Source: Streptomyces pyxinicus (GTDB lineage: Bacteria > Actinomycetota > Actinomycetes > Streptomycetales > Streptomycetaceae). From it: a DNA stretch of 64,000 nt. Numbering within the stretch: the stretch's first letter is position 1; each line of letters starts with the position of its first letter. The stretch spans positions 186,001-250,000 of the forward strand of contig NZ_JANUGP010000008.1 of assembly GCF_024753135.1 (NCBI RefSeq). The letters run 5' to 3'. The notes beneath the pieces are model-generated. The model ran no database searches and was not told the DNA's origin. It saw only the letters and a list, made by a program, of their open reading frames with translations. Below, in pieces: positions 1 to 8,073 of the stretch. Position numbers and translations under genes: made by a program.

Positions 1-1
1 C

Positions 2-277
2 GCCGCGGGCGGTGCGGTACGCCTGATCTCCTTCCCCGGGGCGGGCCACGGCACCGCGTTCCGGATGCTCACCGACGACGCCACGCGCGCCGGCGCCCGG
101 GAGGAGTCGGCAGGGAACGGGCACAGCACCCCGGCCCGTCCCGTCACGCCGACCTGGGAGACGATCACGGCGTTCCTCGACCGGCGGTTGGGCCACCACT
201 CCTCCTCGGCCGCCGGCCCGGTCCGTCGCCAGGTGGTGTCACCAGAGGTCTCTCGCAACACGGTCTCCGTCGTGTGA
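2..277 (+). CDS. alpha/beta hydrolase, C-terminal part (partial gene)
   Basis: An open frame enters from the left edge and stops at 277, so only about the last 91 residues are present. They contain an F-P-G-A-G-H-G segment that looks like the catalytic-histidine loop of dienelactone-hydrolase or prolyl-oligopeptidase-like alpha/beta hydrolases. It is followed by a W-E-x-I-x-A-F-L-D-R-R-L-G helix typical of the last helix of that fold. The nucleophile and acid lie outside the window, so substrate cannot be inferred. The next gene starts 10 bp downstream. Confidence 0.55.
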   Translation, partial: AAGGAVRLISFPGAGHGTAFRMLTDDATRAGAREESAGNGHSTPARPVTPTWETITAFLDRRLGHHSSSAAGPVRRQVVSPEVSRNTVSVV

Positions 278-287
278 CCCTGGTGTC

Positions 288-788
288 ATGACCGATCACC
301 GTGAGATCGCCATCGTCAGCTGGTCCGGTCAGGCCCCTGCGATCGAGGGCGGCCTGACCGCCTTGCTGGCGGCCTACCATCTGCGGACGGAGGCCGAGAA
401 GGGCGAACCGGTCGCCGATGTGGACGGGCTGCCCGATCGCTACCGGGCAGAAGTCGCGGACCCCCGGGCCGCGTTCGCCGGCGATGTCGTGCTGGTGGCT
501 CTCCTGGGAGACGCCGTTGTGGGCTGCCTGGTGGTGGCCTCTCCGGTCGACGGACAGTCGGAGATCAAGAGGCTCTGGACCGACCCCGGGTTCCGTGGCC
601 GGGGCGTCGCGTCCGCCTTGCTCGGCGCCGCGCTCGCTCACGCCGCGGAGACGGGCGCGGACGCCGTCCGGCTCTCGGTGTGGGAGTGGCGAACCGGGGC
701 CATCGCCCTGTACGAGCGGCTCGGGTTCACCGTCACCCGGTCATGGGACGAGCGGGACCGGCTGGTGTGCATGCGGCGCGCCGCCTGA
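288..788 (+). CDS. GNAT-family N-acetyltransferase
   Basis: A 166-residue protein with the GNAT acetyl-CoA-binding signature: a beta4 strand (EIKRLWTDPGF) followed by the pyrophosphate loop R-G-R-G-V-A-S-A-L-L at about residues 105-114. A later YERLGF segment is the usual beta6 ending. The size matches a single-domain GNAT. It starts just after the upstream hydrolase, so the two may be cotranscribed. The acetyl acceptor is unknown; nothing nearby suggests a defined pathway. Confidence 0.85.
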   Translation: MTDHREIAIVSWSGQAPAIEGGLTALLAAYHLRTEAEKGEPVADVDGLPDRYRAEVADPRAAFAGDVVLVALLGDAVVGCLVVASPVDGQSEIKRLWTDPGFRGRGVASALLGAALAHAAETGADAVRLSVWEWRTGAIALYERLGFTVTRSWDERDRLVCMRRAA

Positions 789-889
789 GTGGTCACCGCC
801 GGCCGGGCGGACGGGCGGTCCGCGATGAGTTTCCGGCGATGCGGTGATCGCTGAGGCGGCGAGGACGGCGCGGGGCGGGGCGGGGGTGG

Positions 890-1564
890 TCAGGGCTCGA
901 AGTCGGTGGGTTCGCCGCGCAGTTCGGCGTCCCGGGCCAACAGCGCGGCCTGGACGCGGTTCTCGCAGTCCAGCTTCGTCAGGATGCGGCTGACGTAGGA
1001 CTTGATCGTGCCCTCGCTCATGTGGATCCGGCGGCCGACGTCCGCGTTGGACAGTCCCTCACCGAGCAGGGCGAGTACGTCCCGCTCGCGCCCTGTCAGA
1101 CGTTCGAGGAGAGCGCGGGCCCGTTCGGCACGGCGCACGGTGTCGTCGGCGGCCAGGAGGTCCACGACGCGGCGCGTGGTGGCGGGGGACAGGTAGGCCT
1201 GGCCGGCCGCGGCGGCCTGTACGGCACGGATCAGGTCCGGCGGCGCGGAGTCCTTGAGCAGGAACCCCGCGCCGCCCCCGGTCAGCGCGCGCAGCACATT
1301 CCGCTGCTCGCCGAACGTGGTGAGCATCAGGACGCGCACCTCGGGGACGGTGCGGCGCAGTTCGGCCAAGGCCGTCAGACCGTCCATGACGGGCATCTGG
1401 ATGTCCAGGACGGCGACGTCCACCCGCAGTTCACGGGCCAGAGTCACCGCCTCGCGGCCGTCGGCCGCCTCGGCGACGACCTCGATGTCCGCGCACGAGG
1501 AGAGGATCATCCGGATTCCGGCCCGGATGAGCGGCTCGTCGTCGGCGACGAGGACCCTGATCAC
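890..1564 (-). CDS. NarL/FixJ-type response regulator
   Basis: 224 residues. The N-terminal receiver domain has the D-D-E acidic pocket at residues 8-10, the phospho-accepting Asp in AVLDIQMP, and the conserved KD lysine. The C-terminal LuxR-type helix-turn-helix carries LTGRERDVLALLGEGLSNADV and IHMSEGTIKSYVSRILTKL. The start is GTG at 1564. It lies 46 bp downstream of the sensor kinase on the same strand, so the two form a two-component system. Its target genes are not evident from the sequence. Confidence 0.93.
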   Translation of the reverse strand: MIRVLVADDEPLIRAGIRMILSSCADIEVVAEAADGREAVTLARELRVDVAVLDIQMPVMDGLTALAELRRTVPEVRVLMLTTFGEQRNVLRALTGGGAGFLLKDSAPPDLIRAVQAAAAGQAYLSPATTRRVVDLLAADDTVRRAERARALLERLTGRERDVLALLGEGLSNADVGRRIHMSEGTIKSYVSRILTKLDCENRVQAALLARDAELRGEPTDFEP

Positions 1565-1610
1565 TGCTCCCCCGTAAGGTTCGGAAAGGCCCCGGTCGGG
1601 CCCGGAATGC

Positions 1611-3461
1611 TCACATTTTAACCTCGAAGGCCTTCTTCTCGATCAGGCGGCCGTCCTTGAAGCAGAACCGGAAGACCGGGGACTTGTTCCAGCGGCTTCC
1701 CGACTCCGTGGAGTTCAGGCTGAGGCACTTCGCTCCGGCCGGCTCGGGGGGCGCGCCCTTGTCCAGTCCGACGGTCAGGAACGAGTCCCCGTCCGGCAAC
1801 CGCTCGCGCACCTCGGCCTCGGACGCGCCCACCCGCACCGCGTCGTACGCCCTCGGGCTGATCATGGCCTTGTCCGCCTCGCCGCTGAAGTAGACATAGA
1901 CGACTGCGGCGATCCCCGCCAGCAGAATGGCCAGCACGGCCGTGCCACAGCCCAGGACCACACCGCTTCTCCGGCTGTTCTTGCGCATGATTCGGGTCAC
2001 TTCCCTCGACATCTCGTCCCAGTCGCTGACCCCCTCACTCTCGCCGTGCGCGACCGTCGTGGGCTGCTCCCGGAAGTCGTCCGAGGGAGGGACGAAAGTC
2101 GCCGTCGCATCCTCCGGGAGGGCCGTGCCGCCGTTGCGGACGGGGGCGTAGGGCAGCACGGCGGCCACCCGGTGACCGCCGTCCGCGGTGGCCGTGGCGT
2201 TCACGATGCCGCCGACGAGCCGGGCCCGTTCCGTCAGTCCGGTGAGCCCCTGTCTTCCGCCCACCGCCCGCCGGGCCCCGTCCGAGTCCGGCCCCTGGTG
2301 TCCGGGACCGTTGACGACCGCCACCACCAGGGCATCCGGCTCGTAGCGCAGGTCCACGGTGATCGCGGCGCCGGGAGCGTGCTTGTGCGCGTTGGTCAGC
2401 CCTTCCTGGACGAGGCGGTACGCCGTGTGGTCCGCGGCCGGTGGGAGCGGGCGCGAGTCGCCGTACCGCCGCAGCACCACGGTGGCGCCGGCGTCCCGGG
2501 ACGCCTTCACCAGCCGGTCGATGCCCGCCACCCCGCGCGCGGCCGTGCCGGCTCCCGGCTCGTCCGGGTGCGGCGGGGTGCCGGGGACGTCCGGTGCGGG
2601 GGGCTCCGGCGAGTCGTGGCGGCCGGGTGCTCCGGCCTCGTCCCGCAGCAGGCCCACCACCTCGCGCAGTTCGCGCATGGCGGCCACCGAGGCCTCCCGC
2701 AGCACACCCGCCGTCCGGCGATGGCGTTCGGTCGCCCGGCTGTCCACCTCCAGCGCGCCGGCCTGTACCGAGATCAGCACGAGTTGGTGGCCGAGACTGT
2801 CGTGCATGTCCTGGGCGATGCGCTGCCGCTCCCGGAGCCGGGCCTGGTCCGCGATCATCCCGCGCTCACGCAGAAGCTGGCCGTGGTACTCGCGAAGGGT
2901 GTCGGTCAGCGTACGCCGCTGCGACCAGTGGCGTCCGGCCAGACCGGGAGCGGCCACGACCGCGAGCAGGACGAGGACGCAGAACACGGCGTACGAGGAG
3001 GAGAAGCGCGGAAGCTGCTCGTACAGGCTGCCGGCCAGGTTGACGGCGCAGGCCGCGGCGAAGACACCCGCGGCTCGTCCGGGCCGGCCGACGCGCCGTC
3101 CGGCCGACCAGGAGGCGACGGGGAGCAGCACGGTGAGCCCCTCCAGGAACAGGCATCCCGACACGACCGCGAGCAGCACCGTCGCGGGCAGGAACCGGCG
3201 CAGGACGGACAGCGTCCCCGCGGCCAGTCCGACGGCCGCGGACCGGGCCGTTCCGCCGTCCGCCGAGAGTTCGAGCAGAAAGGCCGACAGACCGAGCCCC
3301 GAGGCCAGCAGCGCTTCACCCAGCACACGCCGGCCCGTCCACACACCCGGGGCGCGCAGCGCCGCGCCCACGCCGGTCAGCAGCCCGGACGCGGAAAGCG
3401 TCCGGCGGAGGGCGGGTCGGCCGGTCGGCGGTCCCGGGGTCGCGCGGTCTGTCGGAATCAT
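1611..3461 (-). CDS. NarL-type sensor histidine kinase with an extra C-terminal membrane-anchored domain
   Basis: 616 residues. The first ~190 hold several hydrophobic segments (membrane sensor). A HisKA_3 dimerisation/phosphoacceptor helix follows with the D-M-H-D-S-L-G-H motif, then a HATPase domain ending in the GRQGLTGLTERARLVGG G-box. Such kinases normally end soon after this. Here the frame continues for ~180 residues: a polar linker, a basic stretch (RIMRKNSRRSG), one strong transmembrane helix at about 495-520, and an outside domain of ~95 residues with two cysteines. The tail is in frame with no stop or frameshift, so it is either a true fusion or the result of an ancient deletion joining two genes. 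It pairs with the regulator at 890-1564. Confidence 0.88.
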   Translation of the reverse strand: MIPTDRATPGPPTGRPALRRTLSASGLLTGVGAALRAPGVWTGRRVLGEALLASGLGLSAFLLELSADGGTARSAAVGLAAGTLSVLRRFLPATVLLAVVSGCLFLEGLTVLLPVASWSAGRRVGRPGRAAGVFAAACAVNLAGSLYEQLPRFSSSYAVFCVLVLLAVVAAPGLAGRHWSQRRTLTDTLREYHGQLLRERGMIADQARLRERQRIAQDMHDSLGHQLVLISVQAGALEVDSRATERHRRTAGVLREASVAAMRELREVVGLLRDEAGAPGRHDSPEPPAPDVPGTPPHPDEPGAGTAARGVAGIDRLVKASRDAGATVVLRRYGDSRPLPPAADHTAYRLVQEGLTNAHKHAPGAAITVDLRYEPDALVVAVVNGPGHQGPDSDGARRAVGGRQGLTGLTERARLVGGIVNATATADGGHRVAAVLPYAPVRNGGTALPEDATATFVPPSDDFREQPTTVAHGESEGVSDWDEMSREVTRIMRKNSRRSGVVLGCGTAVLAILLAGIAAVVYVYFSGEADKAMISPRAYDAVRVGASEAEVRERLPDGDSFLTVGLDKGAPPEPAGAKCLSLNSTESGSRWNKSPVFRFCFKDGRLIEKKAFEVKM

Positions 3462-3836
3462 CCCGCCAGGCTAGGCTCTGCGGCCCCGCACTCAACCGGC
3501 CGTCCGTCGTGACCCGCGACGACCGAAGTCGATGTCATGCGGGACCGCATACCACTCCCGCCCGATCCCTCTCCCTGCCCGATACCTCTCCCCGCCCGAC
3601 ACCTCTCCGTGCCCGGCCCGGACAGGATCGCTTCGACGGCCGTGTCGTCGATGGCCTTGTCGTCGACCGCGCTCAGTGCCTCGCCGTGCGCCCTGCTGAC
3701 CGGGAACTCCGCCTCGGAGAGGCGTGAGTAGACGCGGGTCCAGGCGGTGTGGTCGTTGGTGCGCGCGAAGGTCAGCTCCGTGATGGCCGGGAAGCGGGTC
3801 TGGACCTGCCAGGTGACCTCGGCCACCGTTGAGATC

Positions 3837-4139
3837 GGCGGCAAGATCTTCGCCGACTGGAGCAACCTGGTCGACCTGATCGCCGGATTCGCCTCGGTGC
3901 TCTGCGTCATCGTCCACTACGCCCGCCACCGGACCACCCAGCATCTCGGCGTCCTGGGCCACGTCGTCGCCCCGGCGCTGGGCTGTGGTGTCACGGTCTA
4001 CCTCCTCACCCGGCTCAGCGCGACGGCACTGACCATCGGAGGCTGCTGGCTCGCGATCGGCTTCGGTTACCTCCTCTGGCTCACCCGGGGCTTCCGGCGC
4101 CCCACTCCCGAATTGAGCACGGCGGAAGGCGTCGAAGAC
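3837..4139 (+). pseudogene. remnant of an APC-family amino-acid permease
   Basis: A stretch of about 100 codons reads like the C-terminal end of an APC-superfamily permease. It has a segment like DLIAGFASVLCVIVHY, then a loop, then V-x-P-A-L-G-C-G-V-T-V-Y-L-L and TIGGCWLAIGFGYLLWLTRGFRRP, the usual last helix and cytoplasmic tail. No N-terminal ten helices exist upstream, and the frame runs on into non-homologous sequence, so this is a decayed fragment. The surrounding 3462-4473 region (about 1 kb) holds no intact gene that I recognise; the longer open frames there have skewed composition and look like noise. Confidence 0.5.
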
Positions 4140-4473
4140 CGCGATGACCGAACCGGAACCCTCGGGCGGCGCGGCCTCCGCCGCGTTCACCTGCCCGCTC
4201 TCCCGCATCGGTCGGACGCGGACCTCGCGGTGTCGGCGAGCCGGCCGAGCCGCCGGCCGAACCCCTGCTGCCGCCGGCCTCCGAGCACAGCACGCGCGGC
4301 ATCCTGGGCCGCGCGGTGGAGGCGGCCGGCGGCCGTTACACGGCACTGGTCCAGACGACGAACCCGCTGCTCGTCCACGGCGTGGACGGCAGACCGCCGG
4401 CGAGGGCCTTGCCGCGTACCGCGCGAAGGCGTATCCGGTCAGTCCCGAGGGGTGAACCGGCTCCCCGCGCCTT

Positions 4474-5163
4474 TCACTCGCCGACGCGACGGTCACCGCC
4501 GCCGGACGAGCGTTCACGTGCGGCACAGCCCTCGACGAGGAGTCGCAGTCCGAACTCGAAGTGCGCTTCGAAGTCGGGGTCGGTCAGCACCCGCATGGTG
4601 GCCGCGAGGTGCGGGTGGCCGCCGGTCAGTACGGCGTCACGCAGGCGCCGTAGTCCCTCGGTCTCGACGGCGTCGTCCGCTGCGGCCGCCTGTTCCTCCA
4701 GGGTGTGTCCGAGGACGAAGTTGACCACGGTCAGGAACACCCGGGCCGCGTCCTCGTCGCGGAAGCCGGCCGTGCGCAGGACACCGAGGACGGACTCGGC
4801 GAAGGCCAGCGTGTGGGGTCCGGTGGAGTGCGTGCCACCGAAGACCTTCGCGCCGTCACGGTGGGCGAGGAGGGCCTGGCGCATCATCCGGGCGAGCGCC
4901 TTGATCTGCTCGGTCCAGGGGGCGTCCGCCGGGGGCTTCGCGATGGGCGCCAGCATCCGCTCGGCCATCGCCGTGAGCAGGTCCTGCTTGGTCGCGAAGT
5001 GGCGGTAGAGCGCTCCCGCCCGCACGTCGAGCCCGTCGGCCACGCGCCGCATCGTGAGCGCTTCCAGCCCGACGTCGTCCAGGAGTGCCAGAGAGGTCTC
5101 GACGATGCCGGCCTGATCGATGCGGGCGGGACGGCCTCTGCCCGCGGTTGACGTGGAACCCAT
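4474..5163 (-). CDS. TetR/AcrR-family transcriptional repressor
   Basis: 229 residues from ATG 5163 (a GTG at 5172 is an alternative). The N-terminal helix-turn-helix is LTMRRVADGLDVRAGALYRHFATKQDLL, the classic TetR recognition unit. The C-terminal part resembles the TetR_C_1 (tetracycline repressor-like) ligand domain. A perfect 15-bp palindrome lies 14 bp upstream of the start, so the gene is probably autoregulated. The natural ligand and other targets are unknown; the neighbouring permease is only a remnant, so the original target gene may have been lost. Confidence 0.9.
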   Translation of the reverse strand: MGSTSTAGRGRPARIDQAGIVETSLALLDDVGLEALTMRRVADGLDVRAGALYRHFATKQDLLTAMAERMLAPIAKPPADAPWTEQIKALARMMRQALLAHRDGAKVFGGTHSTGPHTLAFAESVLGVLRTAGFRDEDAARVFLTVVNFVLGHTLEEQAAAADDAVETEGLRRLRDAVLTGGHPHLAATMRVLTDPDFEAHFEFGLRLLVEGCAARERSSGGGDRRVGE

Positions 5164-5176
5164 GACCCGCACTGTA

Positions 5177-5191
5177 GTGAACGACGTTCAC
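5177..5191. promoter_or_regulatory. palindromic operator of the adjacent TetR gene
   Basis: GTGAACG-A-CGTTCAC is a perfect inverted repeat with 7-bp arms. It sits 14-28 bp upstream of the TetR start at 5163, in the usual place for an autoregulatory TetR operator. It lies between that gene and the 3' end of the LysR gene, so it can serve only the TetR promoter. Confidence 0.7.
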
Positions 5192-5221
5192 GTGGACAAA
5201 GGTCACCCCAGATCGTGGACG

Positions 5222-6139
5222 TCACGGCGTCGTGCGGCGGGTGATCAGTTCCAGCAGGCGGAGTACGGCCGCGTCGGCGTCCGGGCGGTGGACGGCGGAG
5301 AGCGCGGTCTCCAGGTAGGGCGAGGTCTCGCGCAGGGGGACGAAGGCGACCTCGGGGGCGTGGAAGTCACGGAGGCGTTCGGGCAGCAGGCTGACGCAGA
5401 GGCCGGACGCGACGTAGCTGAACAGGCCGGTGAGGTCGTCGGAGACGGCACGCGCGCGGGGGGTGAACCCCGCTTCGCGGCAGGCCAGTTGGACCTGGTG
5501 GGCGAGGACGGGCAACGCGGTCGCGTCCGGGAGGACGAAGTCCTCCTCGCGCAGGTCGGCCAGGGCGATCCCGGCGGACGCGGCCAGCGGATGGTCGTAC
5601 GGCAGCGCCGCCGCGATGCGCTCCACCGCGAAGTCCCGGCTGACGAGGTCGGACGTCAGGGAGGACGGGTCCCGCAGGAACGCCAGGTCGAGCGTGCCGG
5701 AACGGATCATCTCGGTGAGGGTCGTGGGCGCGCCCTGGTGCAGGCGGACGCGGAGACCGGGCAGCTCCTTCGCCGTCGCCCGCAGGAGGCCGGGCAGGTA
5801 GTGGTGGCTGAGGATGCTCACGTATCCCACCCGGACGTCGCCCTCCAGGCCGGCGGCCACCCGCCGGACGCGTTCGATGGCGGCGGACTGCGCGTCGAGC
5901 AGGCGCCGCGCGTCCACGGTGAAGGCCTCGCCCGCCGCGGTCGGCGTGACACCGCCGGAACCGCGCTCGAACAGCCGTACCCCCAGCCCGCGCTCCAGGC
6001 GCTGGATGGACTGGCTGAGCGGCGGCTGGCTCATGCCCAGGCGTTCGGCCGCGCGGCCGAAATGCCGTTCGTCGGCGACCACCAGAAACTGCTCCAGAAG
6101 CCGCTTCGTCAGCGCAATATCCTCAAGCATATCAGTCAT
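5222..6139 (-). CDS. LysR-family transcriptional regulator
   Basis: 305 residues from ATG 6139. The N-terminal winged helix shows the family pattern FLVVADERHFGRAAERLGMSQPPLSQSIQRLE, followed by a periplasmic-binding-protein-like effector domain. It is divergent from the acetoacetate decarboxylase / 3-hydroxyacyl-CoA dehydrogenase / CoA-transferase operon that begins at 6269, the standard layout for a LysR activator and its target. An ATCAG-N7-CTGAT inverted repeat overlaps its start codon. The inducer is probably a metabolite of that operon; this is inference from position. Confidence 0.9.
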   Translation of the reverse strand: MTDMLEDIALTKRLLEQFLVVADERHFGRAAERLGMSQPPLSQSIQRLERGLGVRLFERGSGGVTPTAAGEAFTVDARRLLDAQSAAIERVRRVAAGLEGDVRVGYVSILSHHYLPGLLRATAKELPGLRVRLHQGAPTTLTEMIRSGTLDLAFLRDPSSLTSDLVSRDFAVERIAAALPYDHPLAASAGIALADLREEDFVLPDATALPVLAHQVQLACREAGFTPRARAVSDDLTGLFSYVASGLCVSLLPERLRDFHAPEVAFVPLRETSPYLETALSAVHRPDADAAVLRLLELITRRTTP

Positions 6140-6147
6140 GACCTGAT
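6131..6147. promoter_or_regulatory. LysR-type operator in the divergent promoter
   Basis: ATCAG-N7-CTGAT, a dyad of LysR type (T-N11-A is contained in it), overlaps the LysR start codon at 6139. It is followed by an AT-rich segment (TGATCATATATTGG) that is unusual in this GC-rich window and probably contains the divergent promoter elements for the LysR gene and the 6269-9576 operon. Confidence 0.5.
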
Positions 6148-6268
6148 CATATATTGGACAGACCTGAGCCGGGAGGTGTCCACTGGTTTCCAGGGTGTTC
6201 CCGCGAGCAGCGCGAGACACGCCCCGCCCTCAGAACACCCGATACGGGAGAGGTCCCAGGAGGCCCTC

Positions 6269-7006
6269 ATGCACAAGCAGGATGTCGCCCGGCTCTTCAC
6301 CACCCCGGTGGACTCCCCGGCCTACGCACCCACCCGGTACCGCTTCACCGACCGCGAGTACCTCAACATCCACTACCGCTCCGACCTCGAAGTCCTGCGC
6401 CGCCTGGTGCCCGAGCCGCTGACGGTCACCGACCCGGTCGTCCGCTTCGAGGTGATGCGGATGCCCGACACCACGGGCCTGGGCGACTACACCGAGGCCG
6501 GCCAGCTCATCGCCGTGGAACACGAGGGTGTGCGGGGCGAGTTCAACCTCGCCATGTACGTGGACAGCGTGCCGGCGATCTCCAGCGGCCGGGAGTACAG
6601 CGCGTACCCGAAGAAGGGCGGCTCCCCCGCGCTCTACGTGGACTCCGACACGTTGGTCGGCACGCTCGACTACGGCACCCTGCGCGTGGCCACCGCCACC
6701 ATGGGTTACAAGCACCACGCGCTGGACCCGGACGAGGCCCGCGCGGAGATCCGCTCACCCAACTTCATGATCAAGACGGTCCCGCACTACGACGGCACCC
6801 CGCGCATCTGCGAGCTGGTGCGCACCCGGATCACGGACGTCACCGTCAAGAGCGCCTTCACCGGACCGGCCCGCCTGGAGCTGTTCGCCCACGCCATGGC
6901 GCCGCTCGCCGACCTGCCGGTGCGCGAGATCGTCCGCGCCAGCCACATCGTCACCGACCTGACCCTCGATCCGGTCGAGCCGGTCTACGACTACCTCGCC
7001 GCCTGA
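6269..7006 (+). CDS. acetoacetate decarboxylase-family protein
   Basis: 245 residues; ATG 6269 is preceded by AGGAGG. The family signature REYSAYPKKGG is present, and the second lysine region matches the Schiff-base lysine of acetoacetate decarboxylase (EIGAYPKK in the clostridial enzyme). ADC-fold proteins decarboxylate beta-keto acids or, in some secondary-metabolism cases, act as cyclases or aldolases. First gene of a three-gene operon with a 3-hydroxyacyl-CoA dehydrogenase and a CaiB-type CoA transferase, so a catabolic beta-keto/beta-hydroxy acid route is most likely. Link to the polyketide cluster is possible but not shown. Confidence 0.87.
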   Translation: MHKQDVARLFTTPVDSPAYAPTRYRFTDREYLNIHYRSDLEVLRRLVPEPLTVTDPVVRFEVMRMPDTTGLGDYTEAGQLIAVEHEGVRGEFNLAMYVDSVPAISSGREYSAYPKKGGSPALYVDSDTLVGTLDYGTLRVATATMGYKHHALDPDEARAEIRSPNFMIKTVPHYDGTPRICELVRTRITDVTVKSAFTGPARLELFAHAMAPLADLPVREIVRASHIVTDLTLDPVEPVYDYLAA

Positions 7007-7042
7007 GCCGCGAGCCGCCCCCTCCGAGAAAGCCGCGCAAGC

Positions 7043-8035
7043 ATGAACCACACCCCCACTCCCACCCTGGCCCCCTACCGGCGTGCCGCGATCATCGGCG
7101 GCGGCGTGATCGGCGTCTCGTGGGCCGGTCTCCTCCTCGCCCGCGGTGTCGAGGTGGTCGTCAACGACCCCCGCGAGGACATCGAGGACCTCGTCCGCGC
7201 GGGCCTCGACGAGATCGCCCCGGCACTGGCCGACCTGGGCCTGCCCACCGGGAACCTGGCAGCCGGGCTCTCCTTCGAGGCCGACCTCGCCACCGCCGTG
7301 GCCGGGGTGGACGTCGTCCAGGAGAACGGCCCCGAGCGCCTTGAGCTGAAGCGGGAGATCTGGCGGACCGTCGAGGACGCGGCCCCGGCGCACGCGCTGC
7401 TGGCCACCTCGACCTCCAGCATCCCGGCCACCGCCATCGCCGCCGCGCTGCGCCGGCCCGAACGCCTCGTGGTGGGCCACCCCTTCAACCCGCCGCATCT
7501 GGTGCCGCTGGTGGAGGTCGTGCCGGGTGAGAAGACCTCCGAGGAGACAGTCGAAAGGGCCCGGGACTTCTACACCGCGCTCGGCAAGAAGCCGCAGGTC
7601 CTGCGCAAGGAGATGCCCGGTTTCGTCGCCAACCGCCTCCAGTCCGCGATGTTCCGCGAGTGCGTGTACCTCGTCGCGCAGGGGGTCGTGACCGAGCAGG
7701 AGCTGGACGAGATCGTCACCTCCTCCATCGGGCTGCGCTGGGCGGTCGCCGGTCCGTTCCGCACCTTCCACCTCGGCGGCGGGCCCGGCGGGCTGCCCCA
7801 GTTCATCGAGCACCTGGGCCGTGGCATGGAGCGCGACATGTGGCCCGCCCTGGGCCGTCCGTCCTTCGACGACGCCACCGTCGCCACCCTCACCGAGCAG
7901 GCGGACGACGCCTTCGGCGGCGCGAGCGTCGGGGACCTCGCCGCCGAACGCGACCGCGCCCAGATCACGCTGATGCGCGCCCTGCGCGAGACGCCGGACG
8001 ACACGGCCACGGCCACCGACGGCGCCCGCGCCTGA
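7043..8035 (+). CDS. 3-hydroxyacyl-CoA dehydrogenase-family oxidoreductase (carnitine-dehydrogenase-like)
   Basis: 330 residues. An N-terminal Rossmann fold has the NAD-binding motif AAIIGGGVIGVSWAG. The family block VVGHPFNPPHLVPLVEVV contains the catalytic His of the His-Glu pair, followed by the helical C-terminal domain with MPGFVANRLQSAMFRE. The pattern is closer to L-carnitine dehydrogenase/lambda-crystallin-type enzymes than to fatty-oxidation multienzymes. It oxidises a beta-hydroxy acid, or reduces the keto acid, using NAD. Starts 36 bp after the ADC gene and is followed 38 bp later by the CoA transferase. ActVI-ORF1 of actinorhodin belongs to the same superfamily, so a polyketide role is a weak alternative. 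Confidence 0.87.
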   Translation: MNHTPTPTLAPYRRAAIIGGGVIGVSWAGLLLARGVEVVVNDPREDIEDLVRAGLDEIAPALADLGLPTGNLAAGLSFEADLATAVAGVDVVQENGPERLELKREIWRTVEDAAPAHALLATSTSSIPATAIAAALRRPERLVVGHPFNPPHLVPLVEVVPGEKTSEETVERARDFYTALGKKPQVLRKEMPGFVANRLQSAMFRECVYLVAQGVVTEQELDEIVTSSIGLRWAVAGPFRTFHLGGGPGGLPQFIEHLGRGMERDMWPALGRPSFDDATVATLTEQADDAFGGASVGDLAAERDRAQITLMRALRETPDDTATATDGARA

Positions 8036-8073
8036 CCACGCCCCTTCCGACGGAGACGAGAAGCGAAGCAACC

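Noticed and set aside
2046..3512. Large plus-strand open frames over the histidine kinase
   Set aside because: Composition is that of antisense frames of a GC-rich gene (Arg/Gly/Pro/Ala rich, no domain); the minus-strand kinase explains the region.
3458..3910. 150-codon minus-strand open frame
   Set aside because: No recognisable domain or ribosome site, and it lies in a decayed region; part may be a relic, but I could not support a gene.
3492..4526. 344-codon minus-strand frame
   Set aside because: Skewed Arg/Ala/Gly composition, no domain, and it overlaps the permease remnant and the TetR gene.
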